64,000 nt of DNA from Chalciporus piperatus (lineage: Eukaryota; Basidiomycota; Agaricomycetes; Boletales; Boletaceae): assembly GCA_038093975.1 (NCBI GenBank), contig JBBPTG010000061.1, positions 1 through 64,000 of the forward strand, written 5' to 3'. Made by a program: the position numbers and the translations under genes. The notes under the pieces were generated by a model. It saw only the letters and a program-made list of their open reading frames with translations. It was not told the DNA's origin and did not search any database. Each line of letters begins with the position of its first letter. The first letter of the stretch is position 1. This document shows positions 46,051 to 57,997 of the stretch, piece after piece.

Positions 46051-46110
46051 TGTACTACTACTAGTTGACTACTAGTACTTACTACTTACTACTACTAGTA
46101 CTAGTACTAT
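46051..46110. repeat. imperfect (CTA/TAG)n microsatellite
   Basis: This is a roughly 60-bp run of ACTACT, ACTAGT and AGTACT units. It lies about 100 bp upstream of the deaminase start codon, in its promoter or 5' UTR. Confidence 0.7.
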
Positions 46111-46412
46111 CTGAGTTACACGTGATTCAAGTTGCCGTTATTGATCGGTGGTCGGACTCGTCACTTTGAAGCTTGACTTGAGCTTGACCTTCACCGGCAC
46201 CCCCGACGACCTCGTCAATCTCTGCATGGACAGTTGAGTCTACGGACATACATTGCCTGCTCACATCCCTGCTACCAACCCGTATCTGCAACTTCTCTGC
46301 AACTCTGGCGTTCCGGATCAGACGCATGTCACCCTCTCCAAGAACATCTTACCATATCGCCGAGTAGACCTGAACTACAGTCTTACTCGCCCCTGAACAA
46401 CCCCCAGATATC

Positions 46413-48572
46413 ATGAGCGCTGCATTCCGCATCTCACCCGCCCTTTGGGATAAGATCCATCATTTCGCCTCCTTTCCTCAGACGGGAGGTCAGCTTTCTA
46501 CCCCCCTCTCATCACTGTCCTTTTGGGCGCGTCGCGTTCGGCCCTTTCGTGTTTTCCCTGCATGGTCTGTGTTTCACCAATGTTTCACCAATGTTGGTGC
46601 ACATGTTCGGTGTTTCAGGGTTGGCCTCGTTGCATCGACGCAACGGTGCTTACCCCAACATGGCTAGCCCGATTCCGCGGATGTACCATGGAGTGACGTT
46701 ACAGTCATCTTGGGATTGCCTTTGGAATAGAGCGGTGATGGCACGGACCGGACTCGGACCATGCTATCTACTGGAAACACGTTGACCCCTATCCAGCTTC
46801 AACTTCTTCTTGCACATGTTACCAAATGCTGATCAAATTATCCTTCAATAGTGTCTCTTCAACAAATGGTTCTCTTTGGGCAGCATCCTAGTCAAGGTAC
46901 GCTTCTCAAGGGCAGCCAATTCTTAGCAGGTGAGTTTGATCGTGCTGGCAAGCACTCACTGTGATTGATGTGCTGCACAGAGGAGCTTCCTGTGCGCCTG
47001 GCTCACCGTGTCAAGGAGCTTGATCAGCTTCCGCACAACCTTAGTGACATGACATCCATACGTAAAGTGAAGAACTGGTATGCTCAGAGTTTCGAAGTGA
47101 GTCGCCAGAATGATACACATGCAATTTTTCAAACTCGTTGCTTACAACGGCATGTCAGGAATTAGTTAATTTCCCTCCGCTTTCTCTATCGCCTGCCGCA
47201 CGAGACTCTATTTTTGCCCGTTCACACAAGGAAGATAAGAACACCTACCTCCCTCAGAGCGTTCCCAACCCTTCTCTCCTCACACCCAGCGGCTTTGCTT
47301 CCAGTGAGGAAGGCGTTGTCTACGGTGGCGAGGCACTACAGGGGAATAGCGGAGGTAACACCATGAATGTGGTAGCTGCAGCCCGAAATGGGAACCTCAA
47401 GCTCCGTGTTCCGATCGAGCGAAGGTCAGTTTCGATTTTCTCTGGATCCCCGTTGCTCATATGGCCGACCAGGTACTACGCTCAAGCCCCATCCCAAGTG
47501 CATCCCCCTGAAGTGCATGATTATAATGCTCGATTTACCAAGACGTTAGAAACTATTAAACGCAGACATGACCCGACGGTCACTACCGTTGCACAAGGAG
47601 TTCTAGAGTGGCAGAGGGCTAAAGGAATCAAGCCAGGTAGGGGGTTGGGGTTGACGGCATACGGTGATGGCGGAGATGAAGTGCAGGCATGGTTGGATAG
47701 GTTCTACATGTCTCGAATTGGGATACGATTTTTGATTGGACAACGTGAGTCCTTTTTTCCTTATCATCTCCCTTGTTGTTGACACCCTCCAGACGTCGCC
47801 TTGAATACCCAACAACCGCATAAGGATTACGTGGGTATTATATGTACGCAGGCTGTGCGTTCCGATTCTTTACACTCTGTTTTTTGTCATTCTCACTCGA
47901 CACGCGATATAACAGAACGTGCACGACATCGTTCAGGAAGCCATTGAAAACGCCAGATTCGTTTGTGAAGAACACTATGCCATGTTCCGCGGACCCCCTG
48001 TCCAACTCATCTGTCCGTCAATTCTGACGTTCGCATACGTACCGGGACATCTGTCTCACATCGTCTTCGAGTTGCTCAAGAATTCGCTGAGAGCTGTTGT
48101 GGAAAGGTTTGGTCCTGATTATGAAGATCGCCAATCCAAGGACTCTTCAGGCGGGAACGGCAATGGATATCCTCCGATCAAAGTGATTGTGGTGGAAGGG
48201 AGTGAAGACATCACAATCAAGATCTCGGACGAGGGCGGTGGCATTCCAAGGAGTGCCATTCCGCTCATTTGGACATATATGTATACGACAATGGCTGGGC
48301 AGAGCATTGACCAGGACTTTCATGCAAGTGATTTCCAAGCGCCGATGGCGGGTTTCGGGTATGGCTTGCCGCTCTCGCGTTTGGTGCGTCACTTATGGTA
48401 TCCTCTGGCCGCATGTTCCTGACCATGGGCGTCTTTCTTCCCCCTTTGTCTGGCTATGCAGTATGCGAGATATTTCGGCGGTGATCTGCGCCTCATCTCT
48501 ATGGACGGGTTCGGCACTGATGTGTACATCCATTTGAACAAACTCTCGAGTAGTCAAGAGCCGTTGCCTTGA
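46413..48572 (+). CDS. mitochondrial pyruvate dehydrogenase kinase-type protein kinase
   Basis: This multi-exon gene encodes roughly 460 residues. It would phosphorylate the E1-alpha subunit of pyruvate (or branched-chain ketoacid) dehydrogenase in the matrix and switch the complex off. The N-terminal helical domain shows LQQMVLFGQHPSQGTLL, FLAEELPVRLAHRVKELD, and WLDRFYMSRIGIRFLIGQH. The GHKL ATP-binding domain shows an N-box HIVFELLKNSLRAVVE, G1 as KISDEGGGIPRS, MAGFGYGLPLSRL and GGDLRLISMDGFGTDVYIHL. The first intron (46489-46851, about 363 nt) is much longer than the rest. A serine-rich insert (about residues 115-160) interrupts the helical domain. Confidence 0.87.
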
Positions 48573-49255
48573 TCATGGGGTCGCGAGGTCGGCTCGCCTT
48601 GCGAACATGCAAACCAGATTCGTTCCTTTGATGGAAATGGGAGGGATCGCAGAGAAATGGACTGTAATGAGTTCCTTGCGTCTGTTCACTCGCGCTCGTT
48701 TGTACGGTCCATCCTTGTTGATGATCAGTACTAGTAGTCGATATAATAATACTTAGTTCATCCTTTTAGTCATCTAAATCCCGGTGGCAAATGCATCCAT
48801 CTCGGCCAAGTGTAGCTAGATATATTGCACTTGCGCTGCTACTTCCTCCACGCTGAACTGCGCGCGTTGACCGAGTCTTCCATGGTGCGAATAGACTGAT
48901 TTACTCATTGGATTATCGACTTTCGGCTGGAGGTCGGCCGTGCGTTAAAGGCTGTGCAACTCGAGCCTGAATATTTGCATCCGTCCGAAGTGGGAGACAG
49001 GGATCTGCGTCATCCATTGCCAGTGATTCGATGCAGTTAATGCTTGTCTCAAGGGCCTCGGCGTCAGAGTATTTACTCATCACACATAAAGTCCACCCTC
49101 GCTACTAGCACCGCCAATCCCGACTTTTGACCGTTCACAGGACAGGTGTGTATGCCTAGTATCTCCAAGAGGATCTAACTAAATCATCGACAAGTAGGGC
49201 TGAGCGCTGATTCCCTCGTCGTTTGGGATTGGGGTCTGATACCTGACTTCACGGA
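48573..49255. other. intergenic stretch, no supported gene
   Basis: This is the 3' flank of the kinase and the promoter region of the HET protein. No motif-bearing ORF or repeat was recognised. Confidence 0.5.
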
Positions 49256-51955
49256 ATGCGCCTGCTGAATGTGGAAACCCTTCAAGTGGAGAATTTCCTT
49301 GTCAATCCTCCGCCATACGCGACCCTCTCACATCGATGGGAATGGCTGGAAGAAAACGAAGTGTCCTTTCAAGACATCCTCCAGCTCGCGACTCGGCCCA
49401 GCGTGAAGAACAAACGAGGATTTGCCAAGATCTTGGGCTGCTGCGAGCAAGCGAAGAAACATTCTTTGGGTTACGTCTGGATCGATACCTGCTGCATCGA
49501 CAAAACGAACAACACCGAGCTTCACGAGGCAATCAACTCGATGTGGAATTGGTACCTGGAATGCGCGAGATGTTTCGTGTACATGAGCGATGTACGAAGT
49601 GGTCAAGGTCCTGATGCGGACGACTCGGACTTCTCGCGAAGTCAGTGGTTCAAGCGCGGATGGACGTTGCAGGAGCTCTTGGCCCCTGGTAAAGTCACGT
49701 TCTTTGCGCAGGACTGGGAGAGGATAGGGAAGCTGGCCAACCGGAGGATCAAGCGGAGGGTCTCTCGTATCACAGGAATTCCGGAAGGAATCCTTTCTGA
49801 TGGAGAGATGAGCTTGTACAGCATAGCGAGGAGGATGTTCTGGGCTTCACAGAGGGCCACGACGAAGATCGAGGATCGGGCTTATTCTCTCATGGGGATC
49901 TTTGAGATAACGATGCCTATCATCTACGGCGGAGGGGAGAATATGTTCATCAGATTCCAGCTAGAAATCATGAAGAAATCTGTGGACCATACCATCTTCG
50001 CGTGGACAGTACCAGGCGCCTCCCCGTCCGAAACCACGGGCCTCCTCACCTCGGCCCCCACATACTTTGTCGACGTCGACGAGATCCCGTACGAATCTTT
50101 CGTTAACAATTACTCAGACTTGATCAAATCCGATCCTCCTCACACACTTCACTTCATCGACACCAATTTTGGCATTCATATCACTCTTCCTATGAAGCGC
50201 GTCGAGGGCAACGACAGCCTCTACTTGGCGATGCTACGATGTTCGCTGTCCGGCAAACCCCACGAACCGCTCTGCATCTACTTACAGCCCGTTCCTGGAT
50301 TCGGAAACCAGTGGGTGAGGACTCGCATAGGAGAAATCATCGCTGTTCCGAGGGACAGCGCGCTGTTCACGAATACCACGATATTTGCCAAGAAGGACAC
50401 TTCATTCTTTGATCCCCGCAAACGGCAGCGTGCGCTGTCGATCGATTCGAGCATGTCTGCTGCGCGGGATTGTATCGCGCACCCTGGTGCAGGAGAATGC
50501 ATTCAACGATCGTTGTCCACCGATCCACCCAAGAGACATGCCATCCCGGACTCGTCCCCTTCCTCAGATATACCCTCAACCTCCCCTTCTAACGAACCCC
50601 GACATAATTCGTATGCCGCTCCACCACGTCGTAACCGGCGGAAAGACGACCGCGAAAAGCGCAGATGGGATAAGCCTGCCACAACACTCTCCACGCTTGA
50701 AGTGGCCAACCCCAAGCCGGCTACTAAACCCAACATTCCTCTTGCCATCCCGGACTCGTCCCCTTCCTCAGATATACCCTCAACCTCCCCTTCTAACGAG
50801 CCCCGACATAATTCGTATGACGCTCCACCACGTCGTAACCGGCGGAAAGACGACCGCGAAAAGCGCAGAGGGGATAAGCCTGCCACAACACTCTCCACGC
50901 TTGAAGTGGCCACCCCCAAGCCGGCTACTAAACCCAACATTCCTCTCGAAGATACCTCATCTGCCGGCTCCATCCAATACACGGCTCAATCAAAGGAACC
51001 GACATACTCCAGCGGCACTCGTAAAGACATCCCATTACCAACGCCAATCGCCCTTTCCATCTCTGCGCCCGGCCAGCTCACCGCAGAGCGCCGAGAATCC
51101 TCTTCAGGGTCACAACGATATTCCCGCCCGAAGTCCGCTCCCCGTACTTCGGAGGACTTGGACGGGCCGGTCACGAAGATCTGGTACAGCAAGACATACG
51201 CAAAGGCACATCCTGAACGCCCACAATTCTGGGACAAGGATCACAGGTACCCGCGGTCTCAGTCACCACCCGCTAGCAAGGATCAATTTCCACCTACTTG
51301 GCACACGCGTGCACGGTCCTTGGAAAGACAATCAAATCAAGACAAGTATCGTGCTGGGCAAAGACCACAACATGGCGACAGCCTGACGGTAGCTGACTCG
51401 CTCCCAGTCAGAGAGCAGCCAAAGACCATCTTTGCTCCTCGCCTTAAGCGATCTACTCCTGTCGGGTCCTCACGAAAGGAGATCTCCCAACCTTCACCTT
51501 CAAACGCCAAAGGTGAACCGCCAGTGGAATATAGACCTCGGGGGAGAACTTGGTCTCAAAAACGAGTAGGATCAACAGGGCCATCGGCTCCGCCCTCACT
51601 GCGTGTGCCTCCTCCAACGATCATTGTCACCCCGGATGAGGACATCGATGAAACTGCAGTGCCACAGTTTGCTAAATCTGATTCGTCGTGCGGCAAATCT
51701 TCATCTTCCACTCCAACACCGCCTGCGACACCCGTTTCGTTGGCCCAGAGCGCTACCCAACCCTCCAAAGCCGACACTTCGCCCAGCAGTCCAACAGATT
51801 CAAATCCTGCTTCAGTGGACGACGAGAAGTTTATCTCCATTACCTTCCGAACCAGTGCTCCCTCCCCCACCACGTCGTCGTCGCAGCGGTCACGATCTAA
51901 TAGTGATGGGGGATCATTGATACGCAAGTTCAAAGACATGTTCCATCGTGATTGA
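49256..51955 (+). CDS. HET-domain (heterokaryon-incompatibility-type) protein with disordered C-terminal half
   Basis: This intronless gene encodes 899 residues. The HET domain occupies about residues 1-230: MRLLNVET, PPYATLSHRW, KILGCCEQAKKHSLGYVWIDTCCIDK, ELHEAINSMWNWYLECARCFVYMSDV, FKRGWTLQELLAP and EDRAYSLMGIF with IIYGGGENMFIRFQLEIM. This is the vegetative-incompatibility/HET class common in Agaricomycetes. Functions may include non-self recognition and regulated cell death, but most members are untested. From residue 380 the protein is Ser/Pro/Arg-rich and low in complexity, with a perfect-frame 68-aa tandem repeat. A basic end reads LIRKFKDMFHRD. It is convergent with the GPALPP gene. 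Confidence 0.85.
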   Translation: MRLLNVETLQVENFLVNPPPYATLSHRWEWLEENEVSFQDILQLATRPSVKNKRGFAKILGCCEQAKKHSLGYVWIDTCCIDKTNNTELHEAINSMWNWYLECARCFVYMSDVRSGQGPDADDSDFSRSQWFKRGWTLQELLAPGKVTFFAQDWERIGKLANRRIKRRVSRITGIPEGILSDGEMSLYSIARRMFWASQRATTKIEDRAYSLMGIFEITMPIIYGGGENMFIRFQLEIMKKSVDHTIFAWTVPGASPSETTGLLTSAPTYFVDVDEIPYESFVNNYSDLIKSDPPHTLHFIDTNFGIHITLPMKRVEGNDSLYLAMLRCSLSGKPHEPLCIYLQPVPGFGNQWVRTRIGEIIAVPRDSALFTNTTIFAKKDTSFFDPRKRQRALSIDSSMSAARDCIAHPGAGECIQRSLSTDPPKRHAIPDSSPSSDIPSTSPSNEPRHNSYAAPPRRNRRKDDREKRRWDKPATTLSTLEVANPKPATKPNIPLAIPDSSPSSDIPSTSPSNEPRHNSYDAPPRRNRRKDDREKRRGDKPATTLSTLEVATPKPATKPNIPLEDTSSAGSIQYTAQSKEPTYSSGTRKDIPLPTPIALSISAPGQLTAERRESSSGSQRYSRPKSAPRTSEDLDGPVTKIWYSKTYAKAHPERPQFWDKDHRYPRSQSPPASKDQFPPTWHTRARSLERQSNQDKYRAGQRPQHGDSLTVADSLPVREQPKTIFAPRLKRSTPVGSSRKEISQPSPSNAKGEPPVEYRPRGRTWSQKRVGSTGPSAPPSLRVPPPTIIVTPDEDIDETAVPQFAKSDSSCGKSSSSTPTPPATPVSLAQSATQPSKADTSPSSPTDSNPASVDDEKFISITFRTSAPSPTTSSSQRSRSNSDGGSLIRKFKDMFHRD
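50540..50947 (+). repeat. 204-bp tandem duplication in the HET gene
   Basis: Two units (50540-50743, 50744-50947) differ by only a handful of substitutions. Each encodes 68 residues starting IPDSSPSSDIPSTSPSNEPR and including PPRRNRRKDDREKRR. The period is a multiple of three, so copy number can vary without a frameshift. Confidence 0.9.
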
Positions 51956-52109
51956 CCTGCGGATCGCCATGTTGTATACGCAGAGGTGTACGAACTTCCA
52001 TGGTGCACGAGTTTCAACTCTACGAACTATGTCGAATTAGTACCGGTGTCAGGTCGATACATACGACAGAGCAATCTGCAGGCCGCGCAAACATGGATGA
52101 TCTATTATC

Positions 52110-53144
52110 TTACAAAAACCCACCACTCTTCCCTGTCCCAAATCGATCACCGAGTCCTTTGGCATCGTGCAATAGCTTCTGTCGTTGTTTATCATCCATG
52201 AGACGCCCGCCAAGGGACATATCTCGTGAATGATCCCAAATTGCGGACGGTGGCTCATCTGTATCTTTCTTCCTTTGAGCTTCCCGTTCGAGGTGGGCGT
52301 TAACGAGGGCCGGTCCTCGAGCTTTGCGCTATCGCAGCGCACTTTAGCAAGCAAGCAAGATGGCAACTCGAAGAAACTCACAGTATGCTCCTCTACGCCA
52401 CTCCGTATGGCTTCGTCTCGTCGCCGTCGTTTCTTCGCCTCTTGCAGGTCTTCCTCAGGCTCAGCATTTGCTGCTCTTCGTTTCCGACCAGATACCTCGT
52501 CGGCAAGTCGTTGTTGCCTTTCAGCAGGTGTCTCTGTCCAGAGCGACGAATCCAAGTCTCTCGCGGATGTGGAACCACGCCCAAACTGACGTGCCTTCAG
52601 TTTCGTGGGGTCGAGTGCTATTTGTGTTGAGAGTGAGATATAGCAAGTCAGAGGACACTAGACACAAAGATTGGAGGACTATGAAGAACTCACAACCAAG
52701 GAGGTCCCCCGCTTTTGGTGGGACGAGCATCCATTCATCGCGGACAAGCTTCTTGGGCTGCTTTGCCTCTTCAATGTTCTTTCGCCTACGCTCCTCTCTC
52801 TCTAAAAACTCATCGACGCCAGATCTCTCGCGCAAGGTTGAGACGGACGCGGGTAGAGGCTGAGGTCCAACGTCTGCGTCCGAGTCCGAGTCCGAGTCTG
52901 AATACGCATCGTGTGCAGGAGGAGCGACGGTCCCTGGCAAGGCAGGACCGATCACTCTCCGGGTCGGTGGGGAAGATGGCCGACGTGTCGAAGGCCCTGC
53001 GGTGGGCCCTGATGGTGGTCCAGCTGCTTTACGAGTGGCGGCGAGTTCAGGGGGGAGAGCAGGCATATAGTCATCTTCGTCTGATTCCTCGGCAGCAACA
53101 GTCGGGAGAAGGTGCTCGGGACTTCGTGGTCCTATCGAGGCCAT
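52110..53144 (-). CDS. GPALPP motif-containing protein (GPALPP1-like, DUF3752)
   Basis: The exons are 53144-52694, 52617-52382 and 52328-52110, giving 301 residues. The N-terminus has IGP and PALP elements (MASIGPRSPEH, YMPALPPELAA, RVIGPALPGT), an acidic Ser/Asp run (DSDSDSDAD) and DEFLEREERRRKNIEE. The C-terminal DUF3752 half has RDEWMLVPPKAGDLLG, DPTKLKARQFGRG, LWTETPAERQQRLADEV and the end WDHSRDMSLGGRLMDDKQRQ ... GLGDRFGTGKSGGFL. Members are nuclear, charged and poorly characterised. The function is unknown. Confidence 0.82.
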
Positions 53145-53403
53145 GCTGTGTGCAGAACGAGCAAGAGGTTGATAATTACTAGCTTAGTCAGTAACTTTGA
53201 TCCTGTTCTCTTCATGCACTTCACCAAAGAAACTATCGAAAATGCTCTAATTCCACCCGTCGAGAGTAGTAGTAACCTGATAATGAAAGGGAATAACTCA
53301 GGCTCTAATGTCCTTAAAAAAGGTGATTACTTGTGATAGTAAGAGCAGTCCATCACCATTACAAACCAAACAAAGAAATCGTCCGAGCTCATCCCTACAC
53401 GCA

Positions 53404-54794
53404 TCAATATCTGTCCGAATTGGGTGGGTAACCTCGCTGCGCGCCACCATATCCCCCTTGTTGGGCGTACCCGCCTTGTGCTCCTCCATAACCACCTTGA
53501 GGGTAACCACCTTGAGGATGACCACCTTGAGGATGACCACCCTGAGGATAGCCACCTTGAGGATAGCCGCCCTTGCCGCCGTAAATCTGGTTCCCACTGA
53601 CTCCACCGACAAGGCTCGCCGCTGTACCGCCGGTATGATAGTTGCTTGTAGTATCCTCGTCGTAATCCGCTGTGGGGCTGGTGAGAAGCGGATCTTTTAC
53701 TTCCCAAACGGCTGTCTTGGATCCGACCGAGAATTCGAGGTCTTCCCGCTGTGAGGTAAAATGAGCGTCATCAGAACTCCAACCGAAGAGGCAATGTTTG
53801 ACGAAAAGGGCTTACAGTAATACTGTCCCAATATTTGTAGACCATCATCACACTAAGAAGGACGCACAGCGTGAAGAAGAATAGCCCGTCGAGATAGTGT
53901 TTGATGGCATTGCATATCGTCACACTGAAAGCAAAGAGAAGCACCTGTGCGATGGTGTAAAAGGCAATGCCGAAGAGGATGTCACCCAATGGCCATCGAT
54001 CATCCAGGGTTCGGAAAACGAGGATGAGCTGAGATAGTGTGTAGATCGCAACGCACAAAATGGGCCAAAGGAGGTATATGACGAAGAGCCCAGTTGTTTT
54101 AACCGGGGAGAAGGAGGCGAATGACTTGAAAGTAGCAATGGCGACGAAAAATGAGACACCAAAGACGACAAGACAGGATAGCCGGAGGAACTGCGGCTGG
54201 CTGTAAGACGCAACACCATCGCAGTCACATTAAGACTGACCCATAACGAAAGGGGAGTGCCATCCTCCGCAAATTGAAAGCCAACGAAGCCATTGACCAG
54301 GAGACAGCAATATGCAGCGGCAACTAGCCCAGTATAGACGGCGGCAAACCACTGACGATATAGGATAAGTTGCTTATCTAAAACGGCAAAGTTGATATGA
54401 CCTACGGGATAGCTGACGTTCGCTGTCGGTATAACACCAGAATCAAGGAACATTGCAAGCAGTTCGATGAGCATGTACAGCCAAAAGAACGTCACAATTT
54501 CTTTTCGTCCCACGGCCGTATACTTTGAGCGGATGTGATAAATCATGATGGCAGTCATGATTATTGCAACGATGTGTACGAAGCATGTTGCTGGCCGCAG
54601 AATATCCTGTTCAGGTTGCAATAATCGGTAAACCTAAAGAACTCACAAGGCTGGAATAACAGCGTTGATCCAACCTGCACGTTGCGAGAATAGCAAGTAG
54701 GTTCTATGCCTTGGCCAGAGGAGCCCAGGAGAGGGCAGATGACGAGGGCAGCGGTGCTGCAGACGCCATCGAAGGAACCAAAAGAGATTCCCAT
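53404..54794 (-). CDS. CHS7: chitin synthase export chaperone
   Basis: This spliced multi-pass membrane protein starts [21 protein letters not shown]. Chs7 is an ER-resident chaperone needed for chitin synthase III to leave the ER. The family core is seen: [65 protein letters not shown] and [20 protein letters not shown]. Membrane spans then run to YWDSIT near 53830. The last exon adds [13 protein letters not shown] and an unusual C-terminal tail of repeated [10 protein letters not shown] units (about 53420-53590) ending PPNSDRY. The tail is low-complexity and absent from compact yeast Chs7. Several GT-AG introns are present; I did not fix every border. Confidence 0.87.
53440..53590 (-). repeat. 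Gly-Tyr-Pro-Gln coding repeats in the CHS7 tail
   Basis: Tandem 15-bp units encode GGYPQ or GGHPQ (about five copies), followed by longer GGYGGAQ-type units. The repeats vary mostly at one codon (TAT/TAC/CAT). Confidence 0.85.
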
Positions 54795-57700
54795 GGCTCA
54801 AACAAGTTCAGGGCTGGAATACCTGACTTGATGATTGTGATGCCAATGGTGGAGTCGAGTATGAGAGCGTATGTCGTCAAGTGGGCTGGTGTCGTGCAAA
54901 AATGTGACAAGTAAAGCGAGCGAAATGCAACGAAGGTCGATAAGAGTGTAAAACTTGATGGTAAAAGATAACTTGAGGTCGCTGACGGTGTACCTGCCAG
55001 AATTTTATCGTCTTGACGTCGTTGTCAGCGATGGGGCAATTGCCCAGGTGTGAAATCTGTGTGCCAGAGGCGAGTGGTGGACAACAGCAGGATTGGTGAC
55101 TGTCGACCCCACTCCCACGCCACTTTCTCGCCAGTCTACCCGCTCCAGTCTTGTCAGTGATGGCGATGGTGGACGTTGGACACATCATATACGATAGCAG
55201 CGCTGAACGCGCAAGCTTGAATATTGGTGGTTCTAAGTAGATGAGCACTTCGTTTCCTTCCTCTGCCACCCGGTCAAGGCTTCCCCCGACGTTCCACTCT
55301 GAATCGCCATTGGCTGCGACCGCTGGATTCCAGGCAGCTCTCACTTGTAACTCCCGCTCGTAACTCTCGACGTGCGCATCTTCAAGACGCGCACATTCCG
55401 CTCTTCAGAGCGATAGCAGGGGTCCATTCCGAACACTTCACACTATCTGCGAATAGCTCGCTTCCATTTTTTGTGTAAATAACTTTTTCGGGTGGTGAGT
55501 GGACATTCTTTATACCACCGACTGTTTCCCGTACATTGTACGTTTACTTATTGTCTTTGTTTTCCGCACTGAGCCGTCCAGTGGAAACTGCCGTTTCTGA
55601 CCTAACGGCAGACAGTGGTTTTCATCGAATTCTTCAATGAAGCTGATCTCTACAATTTACGCATTTCTAACCGAACAGTCTCCGCTATGTTTAAGCAACA
55701 CTGCCTTGAGAAACCAATTCATTCAAGTGTCCGTGAACACTGTGGTAACGTCCTGGACGAGCTGTGGATCAGCTCATCGGCAACGTAAGGCATCCGACGT
55801 TTCATTGTCAAACTACAGCATGCTATATGGAGTCAAAGAGTTGGCAACGTTCAGGAGTTGCTCCGCGGACCACTTGCGGCAATCGCATAGGTTATGGACT
55901 GCACACAACGGAAGCGATCACATCCGCAATCGGGCTTCCGCCAAATGCGACGCCAGGAGCACTTTGATACTAATGGGGCTCATCAGTTGGATTTATCAAA
56001 CGTGATATAGCTCAGCACTCCTTCCCATTTACTGGATCAAAAAACACGCTTCTTGATCGTGCTGTAAAGCTGGGTTTTGTATAGTTTTTGCGCATTTCTG
56101 AATTGGCGCCCGCCGCCCGTCAAAAGTGGTCGGACCGGGTTTCTGAATTCACGCTTACCGCAACTTTGCCATCTCGTTTAAAGTGGCTTGCATGCTGGCG
56201 TGCTGTAATGACTTGTGACCACATGATCATCATACTCGAGGCCGCATTATTTCATTATTAAGTATCCAGGAACCACAAAGCCTGAATACAATCCAAGCAA
56301 GTTCACTGACTGAATGGATGGATCGCCAACTTCGAACACGCACCGCCCATCCGGATCCAAATGTGGCTATCGCTGGGTTAGCGCTGCAGACCCACGGCAA
56401 CGGTACTCGTGCTCACCCCCGTTTGCGCAAGCAGCCTTAGTACGTTTCTGTGCCGCATCCACGATTCGTCCACGATTGACTAGGGCGGTTTCTCCAAAGG
56501 GATTTGAGTCATATTCCGGGGAAATCGAGGACTCGAAAATATACTTGGTAGTGCGGGGCGTCACATCCCAGCCTTCGGCAAAACGCAGTTTGACGTGGAT
56601 TCCAGTATGACTCGCGGTGGACTGTAGCGAACCAACCGTACCGGTATGCAAGGCTGGTCTATTACCTTTCTGATTGTTGACTTGGCGATGGACGAGACCC
56701 AACACCACACGCGTAAGGCAACCCGTGGAAGGTCGAGTCTCAGGAGGTCTCAGGCGGCCATGAGCGAGAGATATTCTGTTCCGCGAGAAGAACGAGCAGA
56801 AAAGATCTAGAACAGTGCCGCTGAGGCTTTCCCAAAAAAAAATCTCAAGCGCGATTCGGTAGGTGAGTTTCTTCCTTTCTCGTGAATGGCTGCGGGATTC
56901 TTTCCGGACGACTAAAAGCCGTATGATGAGATCGTGCTAATGGGGATTCGGAGCATTGCATGCAAGTGTTACAGTATTGTGGGTGAGTTTGCCGATTTCA
57001 TGACACGCAGTTCGAGTGTGAGTGCCCTATCAGGAATCATAAAAAAATATCAAACGTGTATAACGTTCATCCCCTCGTATGCGCTCCTTGATCCATCATC
57101 CACGTGAGGTGTTCCTGTATAGCACGGATGGGTGACGTTGCCTGTACCGTGGTACCGGAACAGGCGTTGCACGCCCATCTACTTACAGGCGGATGACCGC
57201 GGCGAGTTGCCACAGTTGCTACGCATGCCGATCAATGGTTAGACAACGACTTTTCTTTGATCTTACAGCCTGAAGCTTACACAATTGTCCCTAAATTTGA
57301 GCGACCCCCCCTTGATTGGGCAAGTTTTTTCTCCGGCCGAGCCGTTGCCTCGCGTTGCTAGCCAATGGCCACCACTACCGATTTGCTCCGTGAAGACAGT
57401 CACGGGCTTCTACGTATAGGAGCGCCGCCTTCATGCTTCATGTGCGTGTTATCTTAGATCTTATCGCGTTGCCAACGATGCTTATTTTCCAGGCACGGTT
57501 ACACACACACCCCTTTCCACATATTCTAATCTGATGGAATGTCACCTGTAGAGATGTGACTTTGCGTGTGGATCTCGAGCGAGGTGGCAGCAGGCGCCAG
57601 CTACATATCAGTTGAGGGCTTTGACATTCGATCCACAGGATCAATCGCGCAGCTCCTTCGCCAAGCTCGCCTCACTTGGTGTTGGCACGTAATTCGCGTT

Positions 57701-57997
57701 CGTTTTAGCAAGGCACCTGTTCCACTTGCCAACTACCTGTCGGAGACCGGGCCTTTGCGTTGACCCTCGGACAGACAGTTTGAGTGACGTTTGAATTAGT
57801 CTCGGTACCAGCCGTTATGGTGACAGCTGAGTTTCAAGCTATCGGTACAGAAACGTCTCCATAACGTCTGGTGCATTTCGTGCGGCGGGCCCCCCATCCA
57901 TCACGCGTCACGGGGTGTCACAGGTAGCCGCGGTTAATTTTAGTGATGACGCTGTAGCGTACCGTCGTAATCTAATCACTGCGAGTCTGCTCGAACC
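54795..57997. other. 3.2-kb gene-poor region
   Basis: Only short ORFs without motifs are present on both strands (the longest, about 155 codons, at 55344-54877 minus, looks like chance). No tRNA box pair or clear repeat was found. It may be decayed repeat DNA, since transposon-family gene fragments begin at 57998. Confidence 0.5.

Noticed and set aside
47638..47687. Candidate intron GTAGGG...GTGCAG in the PDK-type kinase
   Set aside because: Splicing it would put WLDRFY out of frame, while reading through keeps the conserved frame.
54877..55344. 155-codon minus-strand ORF upstream of CHS7
   Set aside because: It has no motif and no intron pattern, and the composition looks random.
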